Below are positions 24,395 through 33,015 of a stretch of 64,000 nucleotides of DNA, piece after piece. Below the pieces are notes generated by a model, which was given only the letters and a program-made list of their open reading frames with translations, searched no databases and had not been told where the DNA came from. The stretch is from Reyranella sp. CPCC 100927 (GTDB taxonomy: Bacteria > Pseudomonadota > Alphaproteobacteria > Reyranellales > Reyranellaceae), in contig NZ_VOHA01000014.1 of assembly GCF_007859315.1 (NCBI RefSeq), positions 1-64,000 of the forward strand, written 5' to 3'. Each line of letters opens with the position of its first letter. The stretch's first letter is position 1. A program made the translations under genes and the position numbers.

Positions 24395-25276
24395 ATGACA
24401 CACAAGGTGTGGTTGGAAGTTGCCGTCAACGGACCCTGGTCGCGCCGACATCAGCCCAACATCCCGATCACCGCGGATGACATCGTGCGCGATGCGATCG
24501 CCTGCGCCGAAGCAGGGGCTGCCATCATCCACATGCACGCCTACGATTCCGTGACAGGCCGCCAGCGCGACGACTACGAGATCTATGCGCCGATCATCGA
24601 GCGCATCCGCGCTGCCGTCGATGTCGTCTGCTACCCCACGATCCCGTTTGCCGGCAGTGTCGATTCACCATCGCCGTTGACCCCGGCACAGCGCTATGCC
24701 GCCGTCGATGCCCTGGTGAAGGCCGGTCTGATCGAGTGGGTCGGGGTCGACCCCGGCTCGACGAACCTCGCGCACTATGCCGCGATCGCGGCGGCGAGGC
24801 CGGGATTCGTCTATGCCAACCCGGAAGACCATATCCGCCACGGGCTCGATCTGGCGCGCCGCCATGCACGCACGCCGTCCTACGCCATCTATGAGCCCGG
24901 TTTCCTGCGGCTGGGCGCGGCGCTGCACCGCGCTTGCCCGGGAACGCCGGTGCCGCTTTACCGCTTCATGTTCTCACAGGACATGGCGTTCGGCTTTCCG
25001 GCGCAGGATTGGGCGCTCGACGCCTACCTGCGGCTGCTGGCACTGGAGGCGCCCGACGCGCCCTGGATGATTGCAGGGCTGGGTGTCGAGATCGAGCCGC
25101 TCATCGAGACTGCCGTGCTGCGCAGAGGGCACGTCCGCGTCGGCCTGGAAGATGTGCCACTGGGTAGTGCAGCCGACAACCGGTCGCTGGTCGACCGTGC
25201 GCGCCGTCTGGTCGAGGCTGCCGGGGGCGCGCTCGCCAGCGCCGCCGACATGCGTGCGGCATTAGCGGCAGCCTAG
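24395..25276 (+). CDS. BKACE-family beta-keto acid cleavage enzyme (DUF849)
   Basis: 293 residues. The start WLEVAVNGPW, the metal-binding HMHAYD motif (about residues 46-51) and a late GLEDVPLG block match BKACE enzymes such as 3-keto-5-aminohexanoate cleavage enzyme, which condense a beta-keto acid with acetyl-CoA. Substrates across the family vary widely, so none is claimed. GGGAGGG just before ATG 24395 fixes the start; the open frame extends back over the dps promoter. It is followed after 14 bp by the convergent DUF924 gene. Confidence 0.85.
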   Translation: MTHKVWLEVAVNGPWSRRHQPNIPITADDIVRDAIACAEAGAAIIHMHAYDSVTGRQRDDYEIYAPIIERIRAAVDVVCYPTIPFAGSVDSPSPLTPAQRYAAVDALVKAGLIEWVGVDPGSTNLAHYAAIAAARPGFVYANPEDHIRHGLDLARRHARTPSYAIYEPGFLRLGAALHRACPGTPVPLYRFMFSQDMAFGFPAQDWALDAYLRLLALEAPDAPWMIAGLGVEIEPLIETAVLRRGHVRVGLEDVPLGSAADNRSLVDRARRLVEAAGGALASAADMRAALAAA

Positions 25277-25290
25277 GACAGGCACGAAGC

Positions 25291-25863
25291 CTACTGTCCG
25301 AAGCGTGCGTGTACGCCCCCGAGATAGGCCTGTTCCGCCGGCGTATCAGTGCGTCCGAGCGCGGCATTGCGGTGAGGAAATCGACCGAAGCGTACGACGA
25401 TGTCGCGGTGATCCACCGAGTATTTGAGCGGACCGGGACCGTGCACCCGCCACAGCAATCCGATGCTGCGATTCTGATCGCCCTGCGACTCGCTGTGGTG
25501 GAAAGGCATGTACAGAAAGCTGCGTTGAACGCGCGGCAGCCTGCGATCGAAGCCGCGCGCCAGCGCTGCCCTGGCGATCCGCCGCGCGCGGGCGTCGCCG
25601 GCAAAGGCACGGCCGGTGCCGCGAAACGCGTTGCGGGTCATCTGGTCCAGCATCAGGCATAGCGCCAGAGCGCCCCGCGGCGTGCGCGCCAGATGATCGT
25701 AATGGCCATCCAGGGCTTTTTCGATCGCGGCGCCGAATCGACGGACAATCTCGGCATCGAGCGCCGGCGTGCCGTTGAACCACATGGTGCGGTCCTTGCC
25801 ATGGCCGGGATGACCGGGCGGCAGGAACCAGAAGTCGAGGATGTGGGTGATGAGATCAGGCAT
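25291..25863 (-). CDS. DUF924 family protein
   Basis: 190 residues, full length for DUF924. Conserved features are the start ILDFWFLPPGH, the tryptophan-containing KDRTMWFNG, LCLMLDQMTRNAFRGT and the FLYMPFHHSESQGDQ block. The family is uniformly helical, cytoplasmic and uncharacterised (TPR-like in known structures). It is convergent with the BKACE gene and divergent from the sulfatase gene. No function is proposed. Confidence 0.88.
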   Translation of the reverse strand: MPDLITHILDFWFLPPGHPGHGKDRTMWFNGTPALDAEIVRRFGAAIEKALDGHYDHLARTPRGALALCLMLDQMTRNAFRGTGRAFAGDARARRIARAALARGFDRRLPRVQRSFLYMPFHHSESQGDQNRSIGLLWRVHGPGPLKYSVDHRDIVVRFGRFPHRNAALGRTDTPAEQAYLGGVHARFGQ

Positions 25864-25867
25864 GGCA

Positions 25868-25944
25868 GGGATCAGAAGTCAGTTATCAGGGATCGGTGAA
25901 CAGGGCTATTCTCCTGATACCTGATCCCCGGCTCCTGATCCCCG
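25868..25944. repeat. Nested inverted repeat with tandem CCTGATCCCCG units
   Basis: GGGATCAG (25868-25875) pairs with CTGATCCC (25921-25928), and inside it TATCAGG (25884-25890) pairs with CCTGATA (25913-25919). The 11-mer CCTGATCCCCG occurs at 25920-25930 and 25934-25944. The structure fills the gap between the divergent DUF924 and sulfatase genes, ending 3 bp before the sulfatase ATG. Confidence 0.6.
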
Positions 25945-25947
25945 ACC

Positions 25948-27516
25948 ATGGCCGCTGTCCGCAACATCCTTTTCATCATGTGTGACCAGCTGCGCGCCGA
26001 CCATCTGTCGTGCGCCGGCCACCCGCATCTGAAGACGCCCCATATCGACGCCCTGGCGCGACGCGGCGTGCTGTTTCCGCAGGCCTACGTCCAGTCGGCG
26101 GTCTGCGGCCCGTCGCGCATGTCGTTCTATACCGGCCGCTACATGTTCAGCCATGGCGCGACCTGGAACCGTGTGCCGCTCAGCGTACGCGAGAAGACGA
26201 TCGGCGATTACCTGCGGCCGGCCGGGATCCGCGTGGCTCTTGCCGGTAAGACACACGTTCTGCCGGATGTCGACGGCCTGGAGCGCTACGGTATCGAGGG
26301 CGGTTCGGCCTTCGCGGCCTTGCTGCGCAACGGCGGCTTCGAGGAACTCGACCGCTACGATGGCCACTCGCCGCCCGGCACCGAGAGCGGCTATCCGGCT
26401 TTCCTGCGTCAGCACGGCTATGCGGCCGACGATCCGTGGAGCGCATTCGTCATCGCCGCCGATGGTCCCGATGGCGAGACTCGGTCGGGATGGCACATGC
26501 GCAACGCGCGCCTGCCGGCACGGGTGAAGGAGGCGCACTCCGAGACCGCGTACATGACCGACCAGGCCATTCGCTTTGTCGAGGCACAAGGCGAGCAGCC
26601 CTGGTTCCTGCACCTGAGCTACGTCAAGCCGCACTGGCCGTATATGGCGCCGGCGCCGTATCACGCCCTGTACGGTCCGCAGGACTGCCTGCCGCTCAAC
26701 CGCAGTGCGGCAGAGCTGGAGAATCAGCATCCGGTCCTGGCTGCCTATCGCCGGCACGAGGAGTCGGTCAGCTTCAGCCGGCCCGATGCGCCGGCGACGG
26801 TGCGGCCTACCTACATGGGCTTGATCGCCCAGATCGACGATCACCTGGGCCGCCTGTTCGCAACCCTGCAGCGGCTGGGCCGTTTTGACGACACGTTGAT
26901 CGTGTTCACCGCCGACCACGGCGATTTCCTGGGCGATCACTGGCTGGGCGAAAAGGAGATCTTCTACGAGGAAGCGGTCCGGGTGCCGTTCATCGTGGTC
27001 GACCCCGACCCGGCGGCGGATGCCACCCGCGGCACCGTCGATCGGCGTCTGGTCGAGGGCATCGATGTGTTGCCCACGACGCTCGATGCGCTCGGGTTGC
27101 CGCCCGCGCGCCATCTCGTCGAGGGGCGGTCGCTGCTGCCGCTGACCCGGCAGCCGGCGACCGCAGGGGTGTGGCGTGACGCGGTTTTCTCGGAACTCGA
27201 TTATTCCTTCCGCGAGGCGCGGCGTCTGCTGGGCCGCCATCCGCGCGATTGCCGCGCCTTCATGGTCCGCACCGAGCGCTGGAAGTATGTCTGGTGGCTG
27301 GATTTTCCGCCGCAGCTCTTCGATCTGGCGGGCGATCCCGGTGAAATGGCCGACCTCGGCCGCGATCCTGGCTACGCGACCGTGCGCGACGAGATGCATG
27401 CCCGTCTGTTCGACTGGATGCGCGCTCGCAAGACACGGGTCACCGTCGATGATGCCTATGTCGAGGCGCGCACCGCCAGCCACAAGAAGCACGGCATCTT
27501 TTTTGGCGTCTGGTAG
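25948..27516 (+). CDS. Sulfatase-family hydrolase (possibly phosphonate/phosphate ester hydrolase)
   Basis: 522 residues. The formylglycine motif is C53-G-P-S-R in QSAVCGPSRMSFYTGRY; metal ligands are D13 (IMCDQLRADH) and the FTADHGDFLGDH segment (about residue 322). The size and C-terminal layout resemble phosphonate monoester hydrolases as much as arylsulfatases, so the substrate is open. No signal peptide is seen; it should be cytoplasmic. A formylglycine-generating enzyme would be needed and is not in this window. It stands alone with a hairpin-rich promoter region. Confidence 0.82.
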   Translation: MAAVRNILFIMCDQLRADHLSCAGHPHLKTPHIDALARRGVLFPQAYVQSAVCGPSRMSFYTGRYMFSHGATWNRVPLSVREKTIGDYLRPAGIRVALAGKTHVLPDVDGLERYGIEGGSAFAALLRNGGFEELDRYDGHSPPGTESGYPAFLRQHGYAADDPWSAFVIAADGPDGETRSGWHMRNARLPARVKEAHSETAYMTDQAIRFVEAQGEQPWFLHLSYVKPHWPYMAPAPYHALYGPQDCLPLNRSAAELENQHPVLAAYRRHEESVSFSRPDAPATVRPTYMGLIAQIDDHLGRLFATLQRLGRFDDTLIVFTADHGDFLGDHWLGEKEIFYEEAVRVPFIVVDPDPAADATRGTVDRRLVEGIDVLPTTLDALGLPPARHLVEGRSLLPLTRQPATAGVWRDAVFSELDYSFREARRLLGRHPRDCRAFMVRTERWKYVWWLDFPPQLFDLAGDPGEMADLGRDPGYATVRDEMHARLFDWMRARKTRVTVDDAYVEARTASHKKHGIFFGVW

Positions 27517-27671
27517 CAAGTTGCAGCAGGCATGACCGGTGCGCGGCGATTTTGTGGCGATCAGGCACAGCCATGTGATGCGCTCGCACGTGCTGCGACG
27601 GCCAAGCGCGTTGTCCTCGTGGACGAGGCGATGTAGTTTGAAAATTGCGTTGCGTGCCGCAGAGGCCGTCC

Positions 27672-28682
27672 GTGTTCACCCGCCGCCGCCTTTTCTTTTC
27701 GACCGTTGCTGCGTCTCTGTCCGGCGCTGCCGCCGTGCGTGCGCAGCCTGTGGCCGAGCGTCATTTCGTGATCGGCGCCGGGCCTATCGGCGGCACTTAT
27801 TTTCCCGTGGCCGGCCTGATCGCGACGGCGATCAGCAACCCGCCTGGCGGCCGCCCGTGCGAGGCCGGCGGCAACTGCGGGGTCCCCGGCCTGGTCGCCG
27901 ATGTGCTGGCCACGCAGGGCTCGGTGGAAAACCTGCGCAAGATCGCCGATGGCGGCATGGAGTCGGGCCTGGCCCAGGCCGATGTCGCGCTGGCGGCCTA
28001 CAAGGGTGAGGACACGTTTACCGGCCGGGCGCTCACCAACCTGCGCGCCATGGCCAATCTGTTTCCCGAGACAGTGCATGTGGTGGTCAGGCGCGGAACC
28101 GGACTGGAGACGATCGCTGACCTGCGAGGACGCATCGTTTCGCTGGGCGAGCGCGAGTCAGGGGCACTGTCGATATCACAGCGGCTGCTGTTGGCCTTCG
28201 GGATAGGCCGGCGGGACATCGATGCGCTCTATCTGTCGCCGCAAGCAGCCAGCACCCGGTTACGGGAAGGCACCATCGACGCCTTCATCATGATTGCCGG
28301 ACAGCCGGCGCCGCTGTTGACGGCCATGGCGCTGCAATCGCCCATCGACCTGCTGCCGGTGCCGACGGCGATTGTCGAGAAGATGCGCGAGAGCCAGCCC
28401 TACATTACGGAAGCGACGGTTGCGACCGGTCTCTATGACGGCATCGACGCGCGTCCGTCATTTCAGGTCAATGCGCATTGGCTGGTCGCCGAGCGGGTCG
28501 AGGCCGACATCGTCTATGGCAACCTGCGGGCTTTGTTCCACCCGGCGGTGCGCGGCCGTCTGGATCGGGGATTGCCCAGCACCGCGGCGATCCGGCTGGA
28601 AACCGCGATCGACGGCCTGACCGTGCCGCTGCACGAGGGCGCAACCCGCTTCTACAAGGAACGCGGCCTGATCAAGGAGTGA
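27672..28682 (+). CDS. TAXI-family TRAP transporter solute-binding protein
   Basis: 336 residues from GTG 27672, which follows AGAGG and opens a twin-arginine-like leader (MFTRRRLFFSTVAAS...). FVIGAGPIGGTYFPVAGLIATAI and the later SLGERESGALSISQRLLLAFG are the TAXI hallmark regions. TAXI proteins deliver substrates (often amino acids or dicarboxylates) to TRAP permeases; no permease gene is adjacent. The frame is open from a TTG at 27645 as an alternative start. Ligand unknown. Confidence 0.85.
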   Translation: MFTRRRLFFSTVAASLSGAAAVRAQPVAERHFVIGAGPIGGTYFPVAGLIATAISNPPGGRPCEAGGNCGVPGLVADVLATQGSVENLRKIADGGMESGLAQADVALAAYKGEDTFTGRALTNLRAMANLFPETVHVVVRRGTGLETIADLRGRIVSLGERESGALSISQRLLLAFGIGRRDIDALYLSPQAASTRLREGTIDAFIMIAGQPAPLLTAMALQSPIDLLPVPTAIVEKMRESQPYITEATVATGLYDGIDARPSFQVNAHWLVAERVEADIVYGNLRALFHPAVRGRLDRGLPSTAAIRLETAIDGLTVPLHEGATRFYKERGLIKE

Positions 28683-28691
28683 CCTTGCCCT

Positions 28692-28717
28692 CCTCTCCCG
28701 CTCGCTCGCGGGAGAGG
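28692..28717. terminator. Hairpin between convergent TAXI and GST genes
   Basis: CCTCTCCCG (28692-28700) pairs with CGGGAGAGG (28709-28717) around an 8-base loop. It follows the TAXI stop by 9 bp and precedes the GST stop on the other strand. No T tract follows, so termination would be weak or factor-dependent; it may instead be a repeat element. Confidence 0.4.
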
Positions 28718-28722
28718 TGAGA

Positions 28723-29391
28723 CTACCGGAACTCGTATTCCGCGATCAGCCACGGCTCGTGGCGTGCCGCGTCGCACCACTCCTTCATGGCCGCGTGTTC
28801 CATCACCGCATCGCAGTAGCGCTGCGCCTGGGTGTCGAGCTTGACGCCGTAGGTCCGCAGGCGAGTCACGACAGGCGCATACATGGCATCGGCGATGGTG
28901 AAGGTGCCGAACAGGAAGCCGTCGTCGCGCGGCGCCGAGCCGGCAAAGCGCTTACGGCAGTCCAGCCACAGGCCGACGATGCGTTGCACCTGGGCCATGG
29001 CCTCGGGCGTCTGGCCGTGACCCGGGAACGAGGCGCGAATGTTCATCGGCATCTCGCGGCGCAGATCGGGGAAGCCAGCATGCATTTCTGCCGCGACCGA
29101 CCGCGCCACGGCCCGCGCCGCGGCAGCCTCCGGCCACAAGGCGGCTTCCGGTTTCAGTTCGTACAGGTACTCGCCGATCGACAGCGAATCCCAGATCGAC
29201 AGGCCGCCATGCGTCAGCACCGGTATGAAGCCGGATGGCGAGTGGCGGGCCACCTGCGCCTTGCTGTCCGGTTCATAGAGACGCACCAGCACTTCGTCGA
29301 ATTCGATGCCTGCTGCCTTGCAGATCAGCCAGCCGCGCAAGGACCACGACGAATAGTTCTTGTTGCCGATCACCAGGGTGAACTCACTCAT
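28723..29391 (-). CDS. Glutathione S-transferase family protein
   Basis: 222 residues from ATG 29391. The thioredoxin-like N-terminal domain starts FTLVIGNKNYSSWSLRGWL, with the glutathione-activating Ser in NYSSWS, the cis-proline segment GFIPVLTHGG and IWDSLSIGEYL. The C-terminal helical domain has the N-capping FTIADAMYAPV motif. Such proteins conjugate or reduce electrophiles with glutathione. A longer frame extends upstream past the divergent aminopeptidase start, but it has no domain match. The closest annotated relatives are likely YfcF/YfcG-like or zeta-type GSTs; the substrate is unknown. Confidence 0.88.
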   Translation of the reverse strand: MSEFTLVIGNKNYSSWSLRGWLICKAAGIEFDEVLVRLYEPDSKAQVARHSPSGFIPVLTHGGLSIWDSLSIGEYLYELKPEAALWPEAAAARAVARSVAAEMHAGFPDLRREMPMNIRASFPGHGQTPEAMAQVQRIVGLWLDCRKRFAGSAPRDDGFLFGTFTIADAMYAPVVTRLRTYGVKLDTQAQRYCDAVMEHAAMKEWCDAARHEPWLIAEYEFR

Positions 29392-29486
29392 CGCAGCCTC
29401 GCGTCGCGACTTTGCACATTGCCAGCGTAACCGATTCCCGATCATGCTGGAGGTTCGTCGTCGAACATAACAACACGGAGGATACC

Positions 29487-30869
29487 GTGTCGCTTCCGTT
29501 TCTTGACCGTGCACCCGCTGCCGTACCGATTGCCATCGTTGCGCCAACCGACTGGTCGGCGTGGCTGAAGCGGCAGTCCGCGCACGCGCGGTCGTGGCTG
29601 CAGGCCTCTGGAATCGGTGGCAAATCTGGTGAATTCGCGTTGCTTCCCGATGACGACGGCCGGGCCGAACTGGCCGTCCTGGTACGTTCGGCCGCACCGA
29701 CGATGTGGGACTATGGTGCGCTCGCAAGCAAATTGCCGCCGGGTGACTACTGCCTGATCGGCGACACGGCACCGATCTCCACCGTCGACGCCTGCATCGG
29801 CTTTGCGCTGGGGTCATGGCGCTTCACGCGTTATCGCGCGGACAACAAGGCGCGGTCGCGACTGGTGTGGCCGTCCAAATGCGACCGCAGTGCTGTCGAA
29901 CGTGTCGTGAACGGTGTCTATCTGGCACGCGATCTGATCACGACGCCGTCGAACGACATGGGGCCGGCGGAACTGGCCGCCGCGGCGCGCCAACTGGCAC
30001 GCCGGCATCGGGCGCGCTTCGCCGTCACGGTCGGCAACGAACTGCTGCGTCGCAACTACCCGGTGATCCACGCCGTGGGTCGTGCCTCGACGCGCGCGCC
30101 GCGCCTCATCGACATCGTGTGGGGCCGGCCCAATGCACCGAAGATCACGCTGGTCGGCAAGGGTGTCTGCTTCGATTCCGGCGGCCTCGACCTGAAGCCG
30201 GCAGCCGGCATGCTGATGATGAAAAAGGATATGGGTGGTGCCGCCACCGTGCTGGCGGCCGCCGCCATGGTGATGGCGGCGCGTCTGAACGTGCGCCTGC
30301 GCGTGCTCATTCCGGCCGTCGAGAACAGCGTTTCGGGCAATGCCTTCCGGCCGCTCGACGTGATCACGTCGCGCAAGGGCGTGACGGTGGAGATCGGCAA
30401 CACCGATGCCGAAGGCCGACTGATCCTGTGCGATGCCCTGACCGAGGCGGCGCGCGAGGAGCCGGCGTTGATCATCGATGTCGCGACACTCACCGGCGCG
30501 GCCCGCGTCGCGCTGGGCCCCGATGTGCCGGCGTTATTCAGCAACGACGATGGGTTGGCCGACGGCCTGCTGAAAGCGTCGCAGGAGCGCGAGGATCCGT
30601 TGTGGCGCATGCCGTTGTGGCGCGGCTACCGCCGCTTCCTGGACAGCAAGGTGGCCGACATCAACAATGCCGGACAATCGGCGTTCGGTGGTGCCATTAC
30701 CGCCGCGCTGTTCCTGCAGACGTTCGTGCCTGATTCAGTGCCGTGGGCGCACATTGATACCATGGCCTGGAATCAGTCGAGCCAGCCTGGCCGACCCGAA
30801 GGTGGCGAGGCAATGGGTGCGCGCGCGATCTACGGCATGCTGGCCGCCAAATATCCGCCGCGGCGTTAG
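29487..30869 (+). CDS. M17 leucyl aminopeptidase family protein
   Basis: 460 residues from GTG 29487, preceded by ACGGAGGA. The catalytic domain has VGKGVCFDSGGLDLKP, MKKDMGGAATVLA and the family signature NTDAEGRL (about residue 305), with the two-zinc ligands in place. Cytoplasmic hexameric aminopeptidases of this type release N-terminal residues from peptides. It is shorter than E. coli PepA (503) in the N-terminal domain. It is divergent from the GST gene, and convergent with the long minus-strand run ending at 30885. Confidence 0.88.
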   Translation: MSLPFLDRAPAAVPIAIVAPTDWSAWLKRQSAHARSWLQASGIGGKSGEFALLPDDDGRAELAVLVRSAAPTMWDYGALASKLPPGDYCLIGDTAPISTVDACIGFALGSWRFTRYRADNKARSRLVWPSKCDRSAVERVVNGVYLARDLITTPSNDMGPAELAAAARQLARRHRARFAVTVGNELLRRNYPVIHAVGRASTRAPRLIDIVWGRPNAPKITLVGKGVCFDSGGLDLKPAAGMLMMKKDMGGAATVLAAAAMVMAARLNVRLRVLIPAVENSVSGNAFRPLDVITSRKGVTVEIGNTDAEGRLILCDALTEAAREEPALIIDVATLTGAARVALGPDVPALFSNDDGLADGLLKASQEREDPLWRMPLWRGYRRFLDSKVADINNAGQSAFGGAITAALFLQTFVPDSVPWAHIDTMAWNQSSQPGRPEGGEAMGARAIYGMLAAKYPPRR

Positions 30870-30884
30870 GCGGCTCGCCCACCG

Positions 30885-32051
30885 TCACTGGTCGCGCAGG
30901 TCGACAGCGAGCCGGTCGGCCAGCGCATCGAGCAGATGACGCTGCGGCCCGCGTTTGATCGCGGCGAGTCGGTCGACGATGTCGGGCGTCACGCGCAGAA
31001 AGCTTTCCGGCAATCCGACGGTCTCGTCGGGAAAGAAGCGGTAGTGCGTGGTTTCCACGGGCACCAATGTCGGAATGCCGTGTTCGAGAAATGCGGCTGC
31101 CGTGCCGCTCTTGCCGATCTGTGCCAATGACGTCGCGGCGATGGCCAGATCGAGGCTGTTGATGAACTGGGAGATCATATCCGGCGAGCGTTCTCCCACC
31201 GTGACCAGGCCGTAGAGCACCCCGTGCTTTTGGCGCCACGCCTGCCATTCCGACAGCCGCCCGCCCATGCGGCCGATGGCGACGATGCAGAGCCGCCGGC
31301 CGGTCTTGCGCGCGGCCGCATCGAGCATCGGCAGCAAGGAGGGGATATCCAGGCCTGGGTAGAGTGCGCCGAACAGTCCGACGAGATAAAGTCCGTCAAG
31401 GCCGCCGGGTCCGACATCGAAACCGGCGGCAGCCAGTTCGGCCGGTAACCAGGACGCGGCGTTCTGTGTCCCCGGCGGGACGTTGCCGAAGTGGGGCACG
31501 ATCTGCGCGTCGATGCCGATCTGACCGAGCATGGCACGATAGGCGGCGTTGGTGGTGTAGGTCCGAGCCGGATGAAGCGTGCGCACGAAACGCTTCACCA
31601 TCCATCGCTGCATCTTGCCGATCGAACGAACGTAGGGGCCGGCGCCATCTTCTTCGCCGATCCAGGTTTCGTGGAACAGGATGGAGGCGGTGCGGCCCGC
31701 GGCCACGCGCGGCAGCAGTCGTGACGCTTGCCACATGATGCCGCGCTGGCCGTAGTCATAGACGACGAAGGCGAACAGCAGATGATGCGCGCCGACGCTG
31801 TCGAGGAAACGTATCGCGTCTGGGATGCGTTCGGCCAGCGGCCGCTGCCGGCTGAGTCGCAGGACCTCGATGGTCTGGCCCAGCGCCTCCTGGCGCTCCT
31901 GGTGCGTCCCGGTCCCGATGATCCCATCGCTCATGCCGACAAGGACGGCCGGTACGCCCCGTGCCTTCAGCGCGGCGGCCAGCAGCCGCGAATGATCACC
32001 GATTCCATCGCGCCCGGGTTCCGGCGTGCCACAGACGATGGCGAGGGTCAT
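30885..32051 (-). CDS. Glycosyltransferase-like protein (GT-B fold)
   Basis: 388 residues. The N-terminus has the GT-B start GIGDHSRLLAAALKARGV, and the C-terminal half carries LYLVGLFGALYPGLDIPSL, a nucleotide-side strand CIVAIGRMGG and the donor-binding-like SGTAAAFLEHGIPTLVP. This suggests transfer of a sugar from a nucleotide donor, but the usual acidic donor motif (EX7E) is weak. It is the last gene of the tightly packed yej-ghrA run (8 bp after the reductase gene), an unusual neighbour for a peptide importer. Confidence 0.65.
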   Translation of the reverse strand: MTLAIVCGTPEPGRDGIGDHSRLLAAALKARGVPAVLVGMSDGIIGTGTHQERQEALGQTIEVLRLSRQRPLAERIPDAIRFLDSVGAHHLLFAFVVYDYGQRGIMWQASRLLPRVAAGRTASILFHETWIGEEDGAGPYVRSIGKMQRWMVKRFVRTLHPARTYTTNAAYRAMLGQIGIDAQIVPHFGNVPPGTQNAASWLPAELAAAGFDVGPGGLDGLYLVGLFGALYPGLDIPSLLPMLDAAARKTGRRLCIVAIGRMGGRLSEWQAWRQKHGVLYGLVTVGERSPDMISQFINSLDLAIAATSLAQIGKSGTAAAFLEHGIPTLVPVETTHYRFFPDETVGLPESFLRVTPDIVDRLAAIKRGPQRHLLDALADRLAVDLRDQ

Positions 32052-32059
32052 GGGGTGCG

Positions 32060-33007
32060 TCAGTAACCGGCGGCTCGATCGATCTGGTTCAGCAGAGGGC
32101 GACCTGCGCGCAGACGGCGCACATTGTCGGCGACGCTCTCGGCGGCGGTGCGCGGGTTGGTCGGTCCGGCGATATGCGGCGTCACCTTGATCTTGGGATG
32201 CGCCCAGAACGGGTGATCGCCCGGCAAGGGTTCGACATGAAACACATCGAGCACGGCGGCGGACAGATGCCCACCATCGAGTGCTGCGATCAGATCGCGA
32301 TCGACCACATGCCCACCCCGCGCCATGTTGATCAGAACGGCACCCGGCGGCAGCAGGCCCAGGGTGCGGGCGTTCAACAAACCGGCGGTCTGTGGTGTCA
32401 TCGGCAGAACGTCGATCAGGACGTCGGTGCGCTTGAGGAAGGCCTCGAACCCGTCGGCGCCGTGGAAGCATGTCACGCCGTCGATCGTCCGCGGTGAGCG
32501 GCTCCAGCCAGCCGTGGCAAAACCCAGTAGTGCCAGCTTGCGCGCGGTGTCGGCGCCGATTTCGCCCAGGCCCATCACGCCGACGCGGCGGGTCGCCGTA
32601 TCGGTGAACGGTATGTCCCGCCACAGGTGCTGACGCTGCTGCGCCGCGTACGATTCCATGTCGCGGTGATAGTGCAGCGTCCAGTAGATGGCGTACTCGG
32701 CCATCTGTCCGACCAGGCCGGGATCGATCACGCGCACGATCGGCACATCGGCCGGCAGATCGGGATCGACCAGCAGGTGATCGACACCCATCCCGGTCGA
32801 AACGATCAGTTTCAGGTTGGGAAAGCGGGCCAGGACACCGGCCGGCGGCTTCCACGCCAGCGCGATCTCGACGTCGGACGTATCGCCGACATCCGGCCAG
32901 GCCCTGAGATCGATCGTCTCATCCAGCGCGGCGCCCAGGCGCTGCCGCCAGCCGGCAGCATCGCCGCCACCCTGGGCGTTGCTGACATACGTGAACGCAC
33001 CGGCCAT
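32060..33007 (-). CDS. ghrA: D-2-hydroxyacid dehydrogenase, glyoxylate/hydroxypyruvate reductase A type
   Basis: 315 residues. The NAD(P) loop GVMGLGEIGADTARKL (about residue 141), the Arg-bearing LINMARGGHVVD and the His in HPFWAHPKIKVTPHIAGPT match GhrA, which reduces glyoxylate and hydroxypyruvate. ATG 33007 follows GAGGA; a GTG at 33019 overlapping the yejF stop is an alternative. Only 8 bp separate it from yejF, and 8 bp from the glycosyltransferase-like gene, so all are one transcript. The gene symbol is by family resemblance. Confidence 0.85.
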   Translation of the reverse strand: MAGAFTYVSNAQGGGDAAGWRQRLGAALDETIDLRAWPDVGDTSDVEIALAWKPPAGVLARFPNLKLIVSTGMGVDHLLVDPDLPADVPIVRVIDPGLVGQMAEYAIYWTLHYHRDMESYAAQQRQHLWRDIPFTDTATRRVGVMGLGEIGADTARKLALLGFATAGWSRSPRTIDGVTCFHGADGFEAFLKRTDVLIDVLPMTPQTAGLLNARTLGLLPPGAVLINMARGGHVVDRDLIAALDGGHLSAAVLDVFHVEPLPGDHPFWAHPKIKVTPHIAGPTNPRTAAESVADNVRRLRAGRPLLNQIDRAAGY

Positions 33008-33015
33008 CGCTGTCC

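Noticed and set aside
30885-32855. 656-residue frame including the glycosyltransferase-like gene
   Set aside because: The upstream part is an out-of-frame shadow of ghrA; the domain begins at ATG 32051.
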